DNA of 64,000 nt from Stenotrophomonas maltophilia (GCF_006974125.1 NZ_CP037858.1:2666001-2730000), one strand, 5' to 3'; shown: positions 35,875-45,960, counted from the first letter of the stretch. Program-made: numbers and translations. Notes: generated from the letters alone by a model not told the origin.

Positions 35875-37930
35875 GTCCTCGGGCGTAAGCATATTCCGAG
35901 GAGGAAGCACGCGGGGGAGCGCCTTCCACCTCGGAGGTGTCGGCCACGGTGAACCCGGCAGCGGACACGACGGCTCCGGTCGCACGTTCGATGGCATGCG
36001 CAAGCGTGCCATCGATCTGCCCGGCTTCGGTGTCGAACATGCTCGGCAGTAGATGGGCATCGAGCAGGGGGCGCAGCGCCGGGAGGCGTACCCAGAACAT
36101 GCTGCCGGACGCGAACTGTCCATCGCCGGGTGCGCTGTCCAGGCCCAGCAATGCCCAGAGCCGCTCCATGCGCAGTGCATTGCCGCCGATGTAGTCGGCC
36201 ACGTTCAGCAGGTGGCCTGCTGGAGCCATCAGGCCGATACGTGGATCGGCCTGCAGATGTGCCAGGTTCGCAGCAGCCTGGGCAGTGCCCAGCAGCGCTT
36301 GGACCATCTCGCGCCGCCACTGGTCGCCGTTGTCGCGATGGCTGGAGCGCTTGGTATGCAGCTTCAGCACCAGTGATTCGTTCTGCTGCAGCAACCGGTC
36401 GGCTGCGTGCAGGAACGGCAGGATGTCACGGCCGTGGTTGTCGTAGACCCAGATTTCAGCGGTCAGGCCCTGCGCGTCGATGATCGACTGCACCTGCGCC
36501 TGGCGCTCCCCTGTGGTGGTGATGACCAGGCGTGCCTGTAGCCCGCTGTCCTTCACCGCCTGCAACAGCTCCGGCAGCGCATCCAGGTACCACGCGTGGA
36601 TGACGATGCAGGGACGCGACGGAGCGGCCTGCGAGGGGACCAACGCGCGCCGGGTGGCCTGCAGCCAGGCATGGCCGAGACGGGCATCCGGTTCAAGAAC
36701 CGCGCTTTCCGCCCATTCGTTCCAGGCATTGATGAACACCAGACGCCGAGCGGGCGCTACATCACGCAGGCGCTGGTGCACCGTGTCGTGCAACCAGTCG
36801 CTGTAGCCACGCGGCGAAGCATGCAGCAGCACGCGGCCGCGTCCCGGGCGGCGTGCTTCGTTGTCCCAGCCCGGGTTGACGCCTGGATACAACGGATAGT
36901 CCGCCAGTGGTGCACGGCGCATCTGTGCCGCCAGTTCACGCCAGTCGCGCACGTCGCCTTCGTACTCGGGATTGAGCAGGAACTGCGTGGTGTTCAGCTG
37001 GCGCGGGGCGGCAATGTTCGGTGGGAATTCCACCGCGGCATCGAAGCCGATATCGCGCGGATCCGGGCGTTCGAAACTCTGCACGTAGGCCAGATGAATC
37101 TCGCCGATGCCGTTGTCGCGGCACCAGCCACGCCAGCGCGCCGCCGTGGCCTTGGGATCGGGCAGCAACTGCGGCCGGTACAGCAACAGCACCGGTCGTC
37201 CCTCGACCTTCAATGCACGGGGGTCGCGCAGGTAATCGGCAACGTGGGCGATGAACGCCAGGTCATCCCCGGCACTGTGCTGTTGGCCGATCAGTACATC
37301 CTGGTTGCGCCCATCCCAGCGTCGGGTCCAGTTCTCGTTGGCCCAGCACAGGCAGAACGGCAGTTCAATCGTGCTGTCGGCCAGCCACTGGCGCAGGGGC
37401 TGCTCCATCAGCGTGTGGCCACTGAACCAGTAGAAATAGAAGCAGAATGCGCCGATGCCATGGTCGGCCGCCAACCGCGCCTGCGCGCGCAGCGTCTCGC
37501 CAACACGAAGGTCGTAGAAGCCCAGATCACCGGGCAGGCGCGGCTGCACATGTCCCTCGAACTGCGGCAGGGCACGGCTGACGTTGCGCCATTCGGTGAA
37601 GCCCTTGCCCCACCAGGCATCGTTCTCTTCGAACGGATGGAACTGCGGCAGGTAGAAGGCCACCAATGTCGCCGGCAGTGCTGCCGGCAGGGGCGCCTCT
37701 TCCGCAGCGGCGTAGCCGATCGCACGTTCATCGGCGCGCTGCAGTGGACGGATGCCGTCGGCAGTGGCGCCGATGCGACCACGCGGCGGAGGCGGACTCC
37801 AGCTGCCAATACGGTCCAGGCCCCGGTTGCGCAGCCGATCACGCAGCGACGCCGGCATCGGCAGGGCGCGGAACAGTGTGCGCAGGACCGAGAAGGTGAG
37901 CTGCCGGACTCCGGACGCCGCACCGCTCAT
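35870..37930 (-). CDS. WbsX (GH99-like) plus RgpF-like polysaccharide protein
   Basis: A 686-residue protein. Residues about 80-430 form a WbsX/GH99-like domain: AFYLPQFHPFEENDAWWGKGFTEW, GIGAFCFYFYWFSGHTLMEQP, FCLCWANENWTRRWDG and INAWNEWAESAVLEPD. The C-terminal region (about 450-670) resembles RgpF (rhamnan synthesis F): VYDNHGRDILPFL, LKLHTKRSSHRD and FASGSMFWVR. It begins at MSGAASG; the longer open frame upstream is not supported. Such fusions occur in O-antigen and rhamnan loci. It probably acts in a rhamnose-containing glycan, linking it to rmlBACD. Confidence 0.82.
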   Translation of the reverse strand: MSGAASGVRQLTFSVLRTLFRALPMPASLRDRLRNRGLDRIGSWSPPPPRGRIGATADGIRPLQRADERAIGYAAAEEAPLPAALPATLVAFYLPQFHPFEENDAWWGKGFTEWRNVSRALPQFEGHVQPRLPGDLGFYDLRVGETLRAQARLAADHGIGAFCFYFYWFSGHTLMEQPLRQWLADSTIELPFCLCWANENWTRRWDGRNQDVLIGQQHSAGDDLAFIAHVADYLRDPRALKVEGRPVLLLYRPQLLPDPKATAARWRGWCRDNGIGEIHLAYVQSFERPDPRDIGFDAAVEFPPNIAAPRQLNTTQFLLNPEYEGDVRDWRELAAQMRRAPLADYPLYPGVNPGWDNEARRPGRGRVLLHASPRGYSDWLHDTVHQRLRDVAPARRLVFINAWNEWAESAVLEPDARLGHAWLQATRRALVPSQAAPSRPCIVIHAWYLDALPELLQAVKDSGLQARLVITTTGERQAQVQSIIDAQGLTAEIWVYDNHGRDILPFLHAADRLLQQNESLVLKLHTKRSSHRDNGDQWRREMVQALLGTAQAAANLAHLQADPRIGLMAPAGHLLNVADYIGGNALRMERLWALLGLDSAPGDGQFASGSMFWVRLPALRPLLDAHLLPSMFDTEAGQIDGTLAHAIERATGAVVSAAGFTVADTSEVEGAPPRASSSEYAYARGR

Positions 37931-38046
37931 CGATGAAGCCTGGCAAGGGAAAGAGTGCGCATTGTTCGGGGCCAGCAGCGGGACTGTCCTCATTTTCCGG
38001 CAATCGCCGCTGCAACAGCAAATCCACCAGGTGCTACTGTGCCGCC

Positions 38047-38634
38047 ATGCTGTTCCCCCACGACCTTCCCGATGCCGACGTCCAGCACCGCCAGGCCTGG
38101 CTGTGTCCCGCCGAGGCCGATGCCTTGCAGCGCGATCTGCAGGCCGGCGTGCCGTGGGAGGTGCATCGCATCCGCATGTTCGGCAACTGGGTGGATTCGC
38201 CACGGTTGAGCTGCTGGATTGGCGACCCGCAGGCGCGTTATCGCTACTCGGGGGCGGAATTCGTGCCGCAGCCGTGGCCGCGGTCACTGCTGGGCATGCG
38301 CGAGCGCCTGCAGGACGATGGCCTCGGCCGCTTCAACAGCGTGCTGCTGAACCGCTATCGCGGCGGCGGCGACTACATGGGCTGGCACAGTGACGACGAG
38401 CCCGAACTGGGGCCGGCCCCGGTGATCGCCTCGTTGAGCCTGGGCGCGCCGCGGCGTTTCCTGCTGCGCCGGCGCGATGATCCGGCGCGCAAGGCGGAGT
38501 ATCTGCTTGGCCATGGCGACCTGTTGGTGATGGCCGGGCAGACCCAGCGTTATTACCAGCACGCGCTGCCGAAGATGGCGCGCGTGAAGGGCGAGCGGAT
38601 CAACCTGACGTTCCGCTGGATCACGCCGCGTTGA
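38047..38634 (+). CDS. alkB: AlkB-type 2-oxoglutarate/iron dioxygenase
   Basis: A 195-residue protein. The HxD...H iron site is GWHSDDEPE and QHALPK, and RINLTFR binds 2-oxoglutarate; FNSVLLNRYRGGGDYMGWH is a family hallmark. This branch repairs alkylated bases in DNA or RNA. The start is MLFPHDLPD at 38047; earlier in-frame codons run back into the upstream divergent gene. Confidence 0.9.
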   Translation: MLFPHDLPDADVQHRQAWLCPAEADALQRDLQAGVPWEVHRIRMFGNWVDSPRLSCWIGDPQARYRYSGAEFVPQPWPRSLLGMRERLQDDGLGRFNSVLLNRYRGGGDYMGWHSDDEPELGPAPVIASLSLGAPRRFLLRRRDDPARKAEYLLGHGDLLVMAGQTQRYYQHALPKMARVKGERINLTFRWITPR

Positions 38635-38646
38635 TACGGACGGGGG

Positions 38647-39288
38647 TCAGCGCTTGGCCGCCGTGGTGTCGTTCTGCCCGCTGACCAGCGTCCAGCCCAC
38701 CATGTCCTGCGCCAGCTGCTGCAGGCCGCGCTCGAAAGCGGCGGTCACGGCCGGCACATCGGTGCTGCCGACCGGCTGTGCCTGGCGGAAGGTGCGGTCG
38801 GCCACCACGCGCTGGTCGGCGACGTGGATCAGTTTGGCGTTGACCTCGATCACCACCGTCGGCGTCGCCTGGCCCTGGTAGTCCGATTCGAAGCGGCGTA
38901 CGTCGGTGGACAGCTTGTAGTCGGCGCGGATGCCGGCGGTACTGCGGGCCACGCCGCGGATGCGGCCGGAGTCCTCGAAGCCACGCAGCAGGGTGTCCTC
39001 GATCATGTCGGTGGCCGGCTGTGCCCAGCTGGCGCCCTTGTAGATCTCCAGCTGCGACGGGGTCGGCCGCACGTTGATGCGCGGGCTGTCGACCATGCGT
39101 GCGGCGCTGGGCTTGGCCAGTACCAGCTGCCAGCTGGCCTGCGGCCACGCCGGATCGGCCTTCACCTGCACGGCGGGCGAGTACAGCGTCACTGCGGTTT
39201 TCTCGCTGCTGCCAAGGATGGAGCAGCCGCCCAGCAGGGTGACCAGCGAAGCGGCCAGCAGCAGGCGCGGAAGGGGCATCGGGCTCAT
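38647..39288 (-). CDS. ABC-transport auxiliary lipoprotein of an Mla-like system
   Basis: A 213-residue lipoprotein (lipobox LLGGC at about 18-22) of the PqiC/ABC-type transport auxiliary family: VTLYSPAVQV, RMVDSPRINVRPTPSQLEIYKGASWA and a C-terminal AAFERGLQQLAQDMVGW. It probably links the MCE protein to the outer membrane for phospholipid movement. Its ATG overlaps the stop of the MCE gene by four bases. It is last of a four-gene operon. Confidence 0.85.
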   Translation of the reverse strand: MSPMPLPRLLLAASLVTLLGGCSILGSSEKTAVTLYSPAVQVKADPAWPQASWQLVLAKPSAARMVDSPRINVRPTPSQLEIYKGASWAQPATDMIEDTLLRGFEDSGRIRGVARSTAGIRADYKLSTDVRRFESDYQGQATPTVVIEVNAKLIHVADQRVVADRTFRQAQPVGSTDVPAVTAAFERGLQQLAQDMVGWTLVSGQNDTTAAKR

Positions 39289-40211
39289 TTGGGTTCGAAC
39301 TCCTTCGGTGCGTCGCGGCCCAGCAGATAGCGCGCGGGGTTGTTCTCGAGGCGGTCGCTGACCCGGCGCAGGTCGCGGATCAGGCCGCGCAGTTCGGTCA
39401 GCGTCGGGCCGAGCTGGCCGAGGCCATCGTTGGCGAAGCTGTTGATCGCGGCGCGGTTCTCGCCAAGGATCGAATCTGCATTGCCGGCGGCCGAGTCAAG
39501 CTTGGCCAGGGTGCCGTCCAGCTTGTCGATGATGCCCGGCAGCTGCTGCACCAGGTTCTTGTCCAGGCGCTCGATGGTGCCGTTGGTGGTCTTCAGCGTG
39601 GTGTCCAGGCTGCGTGCGGCATCGCGCGCGCTGAGCAGCAGCGCCTGGGTGCCCTGGTCGCGGTCGGCCAGGCCGCCGCTGATGGTCTCCAGGTTGGCCA
39701 GCGTGGCGTTGATCGAGGCCACGTTGCGGTCGCTGAGGATCTGGTCCATGCGCTCGACGATGCGGTTGGCGACGTCGGTGATGTTCTGCAGCGCCGATGG
39801 CGTGGTCGGGATGATCGGGGCCGGATCCTTGTTGACCGTGGTCAGCGCCGGCGACTGCGGCGTGCCGCCGCTGAGCTGGATGATCGATGGCCCGGTCAGG
39901 CTGGTGATCGCCAGCTTGGCACGGGTATCGGTCTTGACCGGGGTGGTCGAGTTCAGGCGGATGCGCGCGACCACTTGGCGCGGGTCGTCCGGCACCAGGT
40001 TCAGTTCGATGATCGAACCGACCGCGATGCCGTTGTACTGCACCGGACTGCCCACCGACAGGCCGGTCACCGCCTCGCGGAACACCACGCGGTATTCCTG
40101 CCAGGTGCGGTCGGAGGAGTACTTGGCCGCCCACAGGCCGAAGGCCAGCAGGGCCAGGCCGGTGATCAGGGTGAACGCGCCGATCAGCACGTAGTTGGCT
40201 TTGGTTTCCAT
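39285..40211 (-). CDS. MlaD-family MCE protein
   Basis: A 308-residue protein with one N-terminal membrane helix (about 8-27) and an MCE domain (about 38-120: VVFREAVTGLSVGSPVQYNGIAVGSI). A long helical tail follows (about 140-290, LSDRNVASINATLANLETIS, KLDGTLAKLDSAAGNADSIL) that would form a helical tube or coiled coil. It binds lipids between the ATPase-permease and the lipoprotein. ATG at 40211. Confidence 0.88.
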   Translation of the reverse strand: METKANYVLIGAFTLITGLALLAFGLWAAKYSSDRTWQEYRVVFREAVTGLSVGSPVQYNGIAVGSIIELNLVPDDPRQVVARIRLNSTTPVKTDTRAKLAITSLTGPSIIQLSGGTPQSPALTTVNKDPAPIIPTTPSALQNITDVANRIVERMDQILSDRNVASINATLANLETISGGLADRDQGTQALLLSARDAARSLDTTLKTTNGTIERLDKNLVQQLPGIIDKLDGTLAKLDSAAGNADSILGENRAAINSFANDGLGQLGPTLTELRGLIRDLRRVSDRLENNPARYLLGRDAPKEFEPK

Positions 40212-40214
40212 GGC

Positions 40215-41042
40215 TCAGGCACTCTCGATCTGTTCGCCGCGCGCGGCACGCGCACGCGGTCCGTGGAAGTATTCCTGGATCCACGGATGATCCAGTTTCT
40301 CGATGTCCGGCAGCGGCGCGTTGGCCACCACCCTGCGGTCGGCGATCACCGCCACCCGGTCGCAGATCGCATACAGCGTGTCCAGGTCGTGGGTGATCAG
40401 GAACACGGTCAGCCCCAGCGCTTCCTGCAGGGTCTTGATCAGGCGGTCAAATGCCGCCGCACCAATCGGGTCGAGGCCGGCAGTGGGTTCATCCAGGAAC
40501 AGCAGGGGTGGGTCCAGCGCCAGCGCCCGGGCCAGGCCCGCACGCTTGCGCATGCCGCCGGACAGCTGCGAGGGCAGCTTGTTGATCGCATCGGCGGGCA
40601 GGCCGGCCAGCTTCACTTTCAGCAGCGCCAGTTCGTAGTGCCAGCGCTCGGGCAGTTCGCGGTGGTGTTCCTTCAGCGGCACCTGCACGTTCTCGCCCAC
40701 GGTCAGCGACGAGAACAGGGCGCCGTCCTGGAACAGCACGCCGGTATTGCGCTCGATGTGCAGGCGGCTCTCGGCATCGTCGGCACGCGCATCGCGGCCG
40801 AGCACTTCGATCTGGCCGGCATCGGGCGTGCGCAGGCCGAGGATCGAACGCATCAGCACCGACTTGCCGGTGCCCGAGCCACCGACCACGCCCAGGATCT
40901 CGCCGCGGCGCACGTCCAGGTCCAGGTCTTCATGCACGGTCTGGCTGCCGAAGCGGTTGACCAGCCCGCGCACGCGGATGGCCAGGTCGTGTCCTTCGCC
41001 GTCCTGCATGGGGATTTCTTCGGGAGTCGTATGCGTGCTCAT
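40215..41042 (-). CDS. MlaF-like ABC transporter ATPase
   Basis: A 275-residue ATPase. GGSGTGKSVLMRSILGL is Walker A, LSGGMRKRAGLARALALDP the signature, LLFLDEPTAGLDPIGA Walker B and ITHDLDTL the switch. The MRKRAGLARAL form is typical of MlaF lipid importers/exporters. It starts one base after the permease stop and drives the adjacent MlaE-like permease. Confidence 0.92.
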   Translation of the reverse strand: MSTHTTPEEIPMQDGEGHDLAIRVRGLVNRFGSQTVHEDLDLDVRRGEILGVVGGSGTGKSVLMRSILGLRTPDAGQIEVLGRDARADDAESRLHIERNTGVLFQDGALFSSLTVGENVQVPLKEHHRELPERWHYELALLKVKLAGLPADAINKLPSQLSGGMRKRAGLARALALDPPLLFLDEPTAGLDPIGAAAFDRLIKTLQEALGLTVFLITHDLDTLYAICDRVAVIADRRVVANAPLPDIEKLDHPWIQEYFHGPRARAARGEQIESA

Positions 41043-41043
41043 G

Positions 41044-42165
41044 TCACCAGTCCATGTGCATGAACCACAACGCCGCGAAGGCGTCGATGATGATCACCAG
41101 CGAGATGGTCTGCACCACGCTGGAGGTGGTGCGTTCACCGACCGACTGCGCCGTGCCCTCCACCTTCAGGCCTTCCAGGCAGCCGATCAGGCCGATCACC
41201 AGTGCGAACACCGGCGCCTTCGACAGGCCGACCAGCATGTGCCGCACTTCCATGGTCTCGTGCATGCGCGCGATGTACATCTGCGGCGGGATGTCGAGGT
41301 CGAACGCGCCGACAGTGATACCGCCGGCCAGGCCAGCGACCATCGCGATGAAGGTCAGCAGGGGCAGGGTGACCAGCAGCGCCATCAAGCGTGGCAGCAC
41401 GAGCAGGTCGATCGGGTCCAGGCCCAGCGTGCGCATCGCATCGATTTCCTCACGCGCCTTCATGGCGCCGATCTGCGCGGTGAAGGCACTGGCGGTGCGG
41501 CCGGCCAGCACGATCGCGGTCAGCAGCACGGCGAACTCGCGCAGGAAGGCGATGTTGACCAGCTCGACCACGTAGATCTCGGCGCCGAAGTCGCGCAGGA
41601 TGGTCGAACCGAGGAAGGCGATCACCGCGCCGACCAGATACGACAGCAGCGCCACCAGTGGTACTGCGTCCAGCCCGACCTGCTCCATCTGGTGCACGGT
41701 CGCGGTCAGGCGGAAGCGACGGGGTTCCTTGACCAGCCGGGCCGCCTTGACCAGGTTTTCGCCGAGGAAACTGCACAGCGCCTTGATGTTGTGGCCAGTG
41801 GCATGGACGCTGACACCGAGCCGTTCCAGCGCGGCCAGCACGCCGAAATCGCGCTTGGGTCGGGGCCGGTCGTCGGCCACTTCCTCGATGGTGCACACCA
41901 GCGCCTGGTGATCCGGGCGGAACTGCAGTGCGTCCTCGCCAAGGTCGGCGCGATGGGCCACGCGCAGTACCTGCAGCACGCCGGCCGAATCCATCTTCTC
42001 GATGCCGGTGGCATCGATGCCGGTCAGCGTGTCGGGAACGCCGCGCAGGACTTCGGCCGCGGCCAGCGCGGTCTTCAAGGTCCAGGTGCCGGACAGGCGG
42101 ATCAGGCCCGGGTCATGGGCATCCTGTTCGAGCTGGGGGGCGTGGTTCGGGGTCACTTGGGCCAT
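41044..42165 (-). CDS. MlaE-like permease with N-terminal STAS domain
   Basis: A 373-residue fusion. Residues about 12-110 form a STAS-like domain (LIRLSGTWTLKTALAAAEVL, GIDATGIEKMDSAGVLQVLRVA), a job done in E. coli by the separate MlaB. The remainder is an MlaE permease (LLSYLVGAVIAFLGSTILRDFGAEIYVVELVNIAFLREFAVLLTAIVLAGRTASAF, EEIDAMRTLGLDPIDLLVLPR). It leads the operon; ATG at 42165, as the extra upstream frame has no similarity. Confidence 0.9.
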   Translation of the reverse strand: MAQVTPNHAPQLEQDAHDPGLIRLSGTWTLKTALAAAEVLRGVPDTLTGIDATGIEKMDSAGVLQVLRVAHRADLGEDALQFRPDHQALVCTIEEVADDRPRPKRDFGVLAALERLGVSVHATGHNIKALCSFLGENLVKAARLVKEPRRFRLTATVHQMEQVGLDAVPLVALLSYLVGAVIAFLGSTILRDFGAEIYVVELVNIAFLREFAVLLTAIVLAGRTASAFTAQIGAMKAREEIDAMRTLGLDPIDLLVLPRLMALLVTLPLLTFIAMVAGLAGGITVGAFDLDIPPQMYIARMHETMEVRHMLVGLSKAPVFALVIGLIGCLEGLKVEGTAQSVGERTTSSVVQTISLVIIIDAFAALWFMHMDW

Positions 42166-42257
42166 TCGGGTCGCAGCATAACCGTTCTGTATCGGGCTTC
42201 GCGTCGAACTCGGATGAATTTCTCCGGTAAGGCCCAGCCTAGGTAATACTACGGCGC

Positions 42258-43517
42258 ATGTCCGCAGACGCTCACACGATCCCCACGCCCCAGGCCACCT
42301 ACGCGCAGCGCGTGGCCTTCGTTTCCGAGATCGCCGGACGCCTGCACAGCTATGGCACAACGGCCCAGCGCCTGGAAACGGCGGTGGTGGCACTGGCCCG
42401 CCAGCTCGATCTGGATTGTGAACCGTGGTCGAATCCCACCGGTATCATCCTCAGCTTCAGCGACCCGGCGCAGGCGATCGGCTCCAGCGACATCACCCGC
42501 GTGATCCGCCTGGCACCCGGTGAGAATGACCTGCACAAGCTCAGTGTCGCCGACCACATCGCCGAGGAAGTGGCCAACGGGCGGATGAGCATTGCCCAGG
42601 GCCACACCGCGCTGCGCCAGCTGGACAAGGATCCGGGCCGGCGCGGCAAGCTGCGCACCATTCTTTCGTTCACCCTCGGCGCGGCCGGCGTGGCCGGCAT
42701 GTGGAAGCTGCCGTGGCTGGACATCGCGACCGCCGGAGTCATCGGCCTGATGATCGGCCTGCTCGGCATGGTCACCGACCGTCGCCCGGCCACCCGCGAA
42801 GCGGCCGAGGCGCTGGCGGCGCTGCTGGCCGGCATGGTCGCAACCCTGGTCGCGTCCTTTGTCGGCGCACTCAACCTCAACACGGTGATCATCGCCTCGC
42901 TGGTGGTGCTGCTGCCCGGCATGTCGCTGACCAATGCGGTCAATGAACTGGCCAGTCAGCACTGGGTATCGGGGACCGCGCGCTTCGCCGGTGCGCTGAC
43001 CACCATCATGAAGCTCAGCGTCGGCGCGATGATCGCGGTGACCCTGGCCGATGTGCTCGGCCTTGATCCGGTGATTCGTGCCACGCGGCCGCAGGGGCCG
43101 TGGGTGGAGTGGGGTTCACTGCTGACCGCGGCGTTTGCCTTCGCGATGCTGTTCAAGGCCAACCGCCGCGATTATCCGTGGGTGATCGCGGCCTCGGTGG
43201 CTGGTTATGCGATCTCCAAGTTCGGTGGCCACGCCTGGGGGGCGCCGGCCGGCATCTTCCTGTCGGCGATGCTGCTGACCGCCGGTGGCAATCTGTTTGG
43301 CCGCCTCGTTGGCCGCCCGGGTGCGATCATCCGCCTGCCCGGCATCATCATGATGGTGCCCGGCAGCACCAGCCTGCGCGGCGTACTGACCCTGGTCCAG
43401 CAGCAGGACGTGGGTGCCGGCCAGAGCGTGTTCCTCACCGTACTCAACGTGGTGATGGCGCTGGTGGCCGGCCTGCTGTTCGGCAACCTGCTGATGCCGG
43501 CCCGCAAGACGTTGTGA
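42258..43517 (+). CDS. ThrE-family threonine/serine exporter
   Basis: A 419-residue membrane protein with a cytoplasmic N-terminal ThrE domain (about 15-140, AGRLHSYGTTAQRLETAV, SFSDP, KLSVADHIAEEVANGRMSIAQGH) followed by about ten helices with LVVLLPGMSLTNAVNELAS and LPGIIMMVPGSTSLRG. Family members export threonine and serine by proton exchange; DUF1212/DUF3815 proteins share the fold. Its end is followed by SMAG repeats and a terminator. Confidence 0.85.
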   Translation: MSADAHTIPTPQATYAQRVAFVSEIAGRLHSYGTTAQRLETAVVALARQLDLDCEPWSNPTGIILSFSDPAQAIGSSDITRVIRLAPGENDLHKLSVADHIAEEVANGRMSIAQGHTALRQLDKDPGRRGKLRTILSFTLGAAGVAGMWKLPWLDIATAGVIGLMIGLLGMVTDRRPATREAAEALAALLAGMVATLVASFVGALNLNTVIIASLVVLLPGMSLTNAVNELASQHWVSGTARFAGALTTIMKLSVGAMIAVTLADVLGLDPVIRATRPQGPWVEWGSLLTAAFAFAMLFKANRRDYPWVIAASVAGYAISKFGGHAWGAPAGIFLSAMLLTAGGNLFGRLVGRPGAIIRLPGIIMMVPGSTSLRGVLTLVQQQDVGAGQSVFLTVLNVVMALVAGLLFGNLLMPARKTL

Positions 43518-43527
43518 TCGAAGGACG

Positions 43528-43598
43528 GTAGCGCCGGGCCGTGCCCGGCGGATCGGGAAACCAACCGCTGCGCTCGCCGGGCATGGCCCGGCGCTATC
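43528..43598. repeat. Facing pair of SMAG-type stem-loops
   Basis: The first unit begins GTAGCGCCGGGCC at 43528, the second is its inverted partner ending GGCCCGGCGCTATC around 43598 (ATAG variant). They lie between ThrE and the H-NS-like gene. Confidence 0.7.
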
Positions 43599-43603
43599 CA
43601 AGG

Positions 43604-43630
43604 AAAACGCCGGCTTTCGCCGGCGTTTTT
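43604..43630. terminator. Bidirectional intrinsic terminator
   Basis: AAAACGCCGGC (43604-43614) and GCCGGCGTTTTT (43619-43630) pair around a TTTC loop. A-rich left and T-rich right flanks would serve both the ThrE gene and the convergent H-NS-like gene. Confidence 0.85.
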
Positions 43631-43650
43631 CATTCCAACCCGATCCGCCC

Positions 43651-44034
43651 TCAGGCCTTCTTGATCAGGAAATCTTCCGGCTTCTTGTTGCCCTTGGCGG
43701 TCAGCTCGGCCATCCAGCGCGGCTGCTTGCCACGGCCGGTCCAGGTTTCCTTCGGGTTGGCCGGGTTGCGGTACTTCGGTGCAACCTTGCCCAGCTTGCG
43801 GCCGGCGGTCTTGGACGGTGCCTTGGCTGCCGGGGCGGCCTTGCGCGCGCGCGGGGCCGGGGCGCCGCCGAACAGCTCTTCGATGGTGTAACCCTCGGTC
43901 TTGGCCAGCTTGGACAGCTGGGCCCGGACCTTGGTGATCGGCCGGCGCTTGGCGACGATGGTCTGCTGCTTCTTGGCGGTGCGGATCAGGGCGCCCAGTT
44001 CGCGTGCCGACAGGCCGGTCAGGTCAATGCTCAT
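43651..44034 (-). CDS. H-NS-family nucleoid protein
   Basis: A 127-residue basic protein. The N-terminus is a short helical oligomerisation region (LSARELGALIRTAKKQQTIVAKRR), the middle an Ala/Pro/Lys linker, and the C-terminus the H-NS DNA-binding signature YRNPANPKETWTGRGKQPRWM. Xanthomonads have several such proteins that silence AT-rich genes, including surface and virulence loci. ATG at 44034. Confidence 0.88.
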   Translation of the reverse strand: MSIDLTGLSARELGALIRTAKKQQTIVAKRRPITKVRAQLSKLAKTEGYTIEELFGGAPAPRARKAAPAAKAPSKTAGRKLGKVAPKYRNPANPKETWTGRGKQPRWMAELTAKGNKKPEDFLIKKA

Positions 44035-44220
44035 TTACGGTTACTCCGGAAACTAATGTGTGGACGGGACGAGCCAGTCCATGGCGTCGCAGCACAGAAT
44101 AGAGATGAATTATTCCAAGCACAAATGCAGACGGGACAGGGCTTGGCGGCATGCCGGCTGCATCGCGTCGATTTTGACCGGATTATGTCCGCTGCAATAT
44201 CGGTGACGTGGCGGGAATGC

Positions 44221-44251
44221 AAAAAAAGACCGGGGCATGCCCCGGTCTTTC
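44221..44251 (-). terminator. Intrinsic terminator of proS
   Basis: AAAGACCGGGGC and GCCCCGGTCTTT form a 12-bp stem. On the minus strand, after the proS stop at 44257, the stem is followed by a run of Ts. Confidence 0.85.
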
Positions 44252-44256
44252 TACGA

Positions 44257-45960
44257 TCAGCCCTGCAGTCGCTGCAGCAGGGTGGCCTTGTCCAGGCTTT
44301 CCGCTTCGCTGGCGCGGCGCGAGCGGTACTCGTAGGTGCCGGCGGCCAGGCCGCGCTCGCTCACCACCACGCGGTGCGGGATGCCGATCAGTTCCATGTC
44401 GGCGAACATCGCGCCCGGGCGCAGGCCACGGTCGTCCAGCGCGGCGTCGAGGCCGGCGTCGCGAAGTTCCTGCAGCAGATTGGCAGCGGCGTCGGCCACG
44501 GCAGCGTCGCCCTTCGGGTTGATCACGCACACCACCACCTGCCACGGCGCCATCGCGTCGGGCCAGATGATGCCGGCATCGTCATGGTTCTGTTCGATCG
44601 CGGCAGCCACCACGCGCGAGATACCGATGCCATAGCAGCCCATCGCCATCACCGCGGCCTTGCCGTTCTCGTCCAGCACGGTGGCATCCAGCGCTTCGGC
44701 GTACTTGCGGCCGAGCTGGAATACGTGGCCGACTTCGATGCCGCGGGCGATCTTCAGTTCGCCGCCGTCCAGCGCGCGGTCACCGGCACGCACGTTGCGG
44801 ATGTCCGCCACTTCCGGTTCCGGCAGGTCACGGCCCCAGTTGACGCCGGCCAGATGGAAACCGGCCTCGTTGGCGCCGACGACGAAGTCGGACATCGCTG
44901 CCACTTCGCGGTCGGCCACCACGCGGATGGCCTTGGCCGGTGCGACCGGGCCGAGGAAGCCCGGCACGCTGCCCAGGTGATCGGCGATCTCCGCTTCGCT
45001 GGCGAAGCGCTGCTCGTCCAGGCCAGCAACCTTGGCCAGCTTGATCTCGTTGACCTCGTGGTCGCCGCGCACCAGCACCAGCACGAACTGCTGTGCCTCG
45101 CCTTCACCGGCGATCAGCGCCACCGACTTCACCGTGCGCTGCAGGTCGATGCCGAGCAGGGCGGCGACGTCCTCGCAGGTCTTCTGGGTGGGCGTGTCGA
45201 CCTTGCGCATTGCTTCGCTGGCGGCCGCACGGGGAGCCGGATCGGCCGCAATCGCCGCCTCCATGTTTGCTGCGTAGTCCGAGCCGGTGGAGAACACCAG
45301 CGCGTCTTCACCGGAATCGGCGATCACGTGGAATTCCTGCGAAGCATCACCGCCGATCGCACCGGAGTCGGCCTGCACCATGCGGAAATCCAGGCCGAGG
45401 CGGGTGAAGATGCGGCTGTAGGCCGATTTCATGTTCTCGTACTCGCGCACCAGGCATTCATCGTGCAGGTGGAACGAATAGGCGTCCTTCATCAGGAACT
45501 CGCGCGAACGCATCACACCGAAGCGCGGGCGGATCTCGTCGCGGAACTTGGTCTGCACCTGGTAGAAGTTCACCGGCAGCTGCTTGTAGCTGGACAGCTC
45601 GCTGCGCGCGAAGTCGCAGGCGGCTTCTTCGGCGGTCGGGCTGTAGCAGAACACCTGGTCCTTGCGGTCCTTGATCTTCAGCAGCTGCGGGCCAAACTTC
45701 TGCCAGCGACCGGTCTGCTCCCACAGTTCCTTCGGCTGGATGGTCGGGATCTGGAATTCCACGGCACCGGCACGGTCCATTTCCTCGCGCACGATGCGCT
45801 CGACCTTGCGCAGCACGCGCAGGCCCAGCGGCGACCAGGTGTAGAGGCCCGATGCCAGCTTGCGGATCATGCCCGCGCGCAGCATCAGCCGGTGGCTGGT
45901 GAGCTCGGCGTCGCTGGGGGTTTCCTTGGTGGTGTGCAGGTGGAACTGGGAGAGGCGCAT
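44257..45960 (-). CDS. proS: Prolyl-tRNA synthetase
   Basis: A 567-residue class II synthetase, bacterial type. The N-terminus is [42 protein letters not shown]; the core shows [26 protein letters not shown] (motif 2). A YbaK-like editing insertion (about 230-380: [29 protein letters not shown]) sits between motifs 2 and 3, and GCYGIGISR is the motif-3 region. It is followed by its own terminator. Confidence 0.96.
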   Translation of the reverse strand: MRLSQFHLHTTKETPSDAELTSHRLMLRAGMIRKLASGLYTWSPLGLRVLRKVERIVREEMDRAGAVEFQIPTIQPKELWEQTGRWQKFGPQLLKIKDRKDQVFCYSPTAEEAACDFARSELSSYKQLPVNFYQVQTKFRDEIRPRFGVMRSREFLMKDAYSFHLHDECLVREYENMKSAYSRIFTRLGLDFRMVQADSGAIGGDASQEFHVIADSGEDALVFSTGSDYAANMEAAIAADPAPRAAASEAMRKVDTPTQKTCEDVAALLGIDLQRTVKSVALIAGEGEAQQFVLVLVRGDHEVNEIKLAKVAGLDEQRFASEAEIADHLGSVPGFLGPVAPAKAIRVVADREVAAMSDFVVGANEAGFHLAGVNWGRDLPEPEVADIRNVRAGDRALDGGELKIARGIEVGHVFQLGRKYAEALDATVLDENGKAAVMAMGCYGIGISRVVAAAIEQNHDDAGIIWPDAMAPWQVVVCVINPKGDAAVADAAANLLQELRDAGLDAALDDRGLRPGAMFADMELIGIPHRVVVSERGLAAGTYEYRSRRASEAESLDKATLLQRLQG

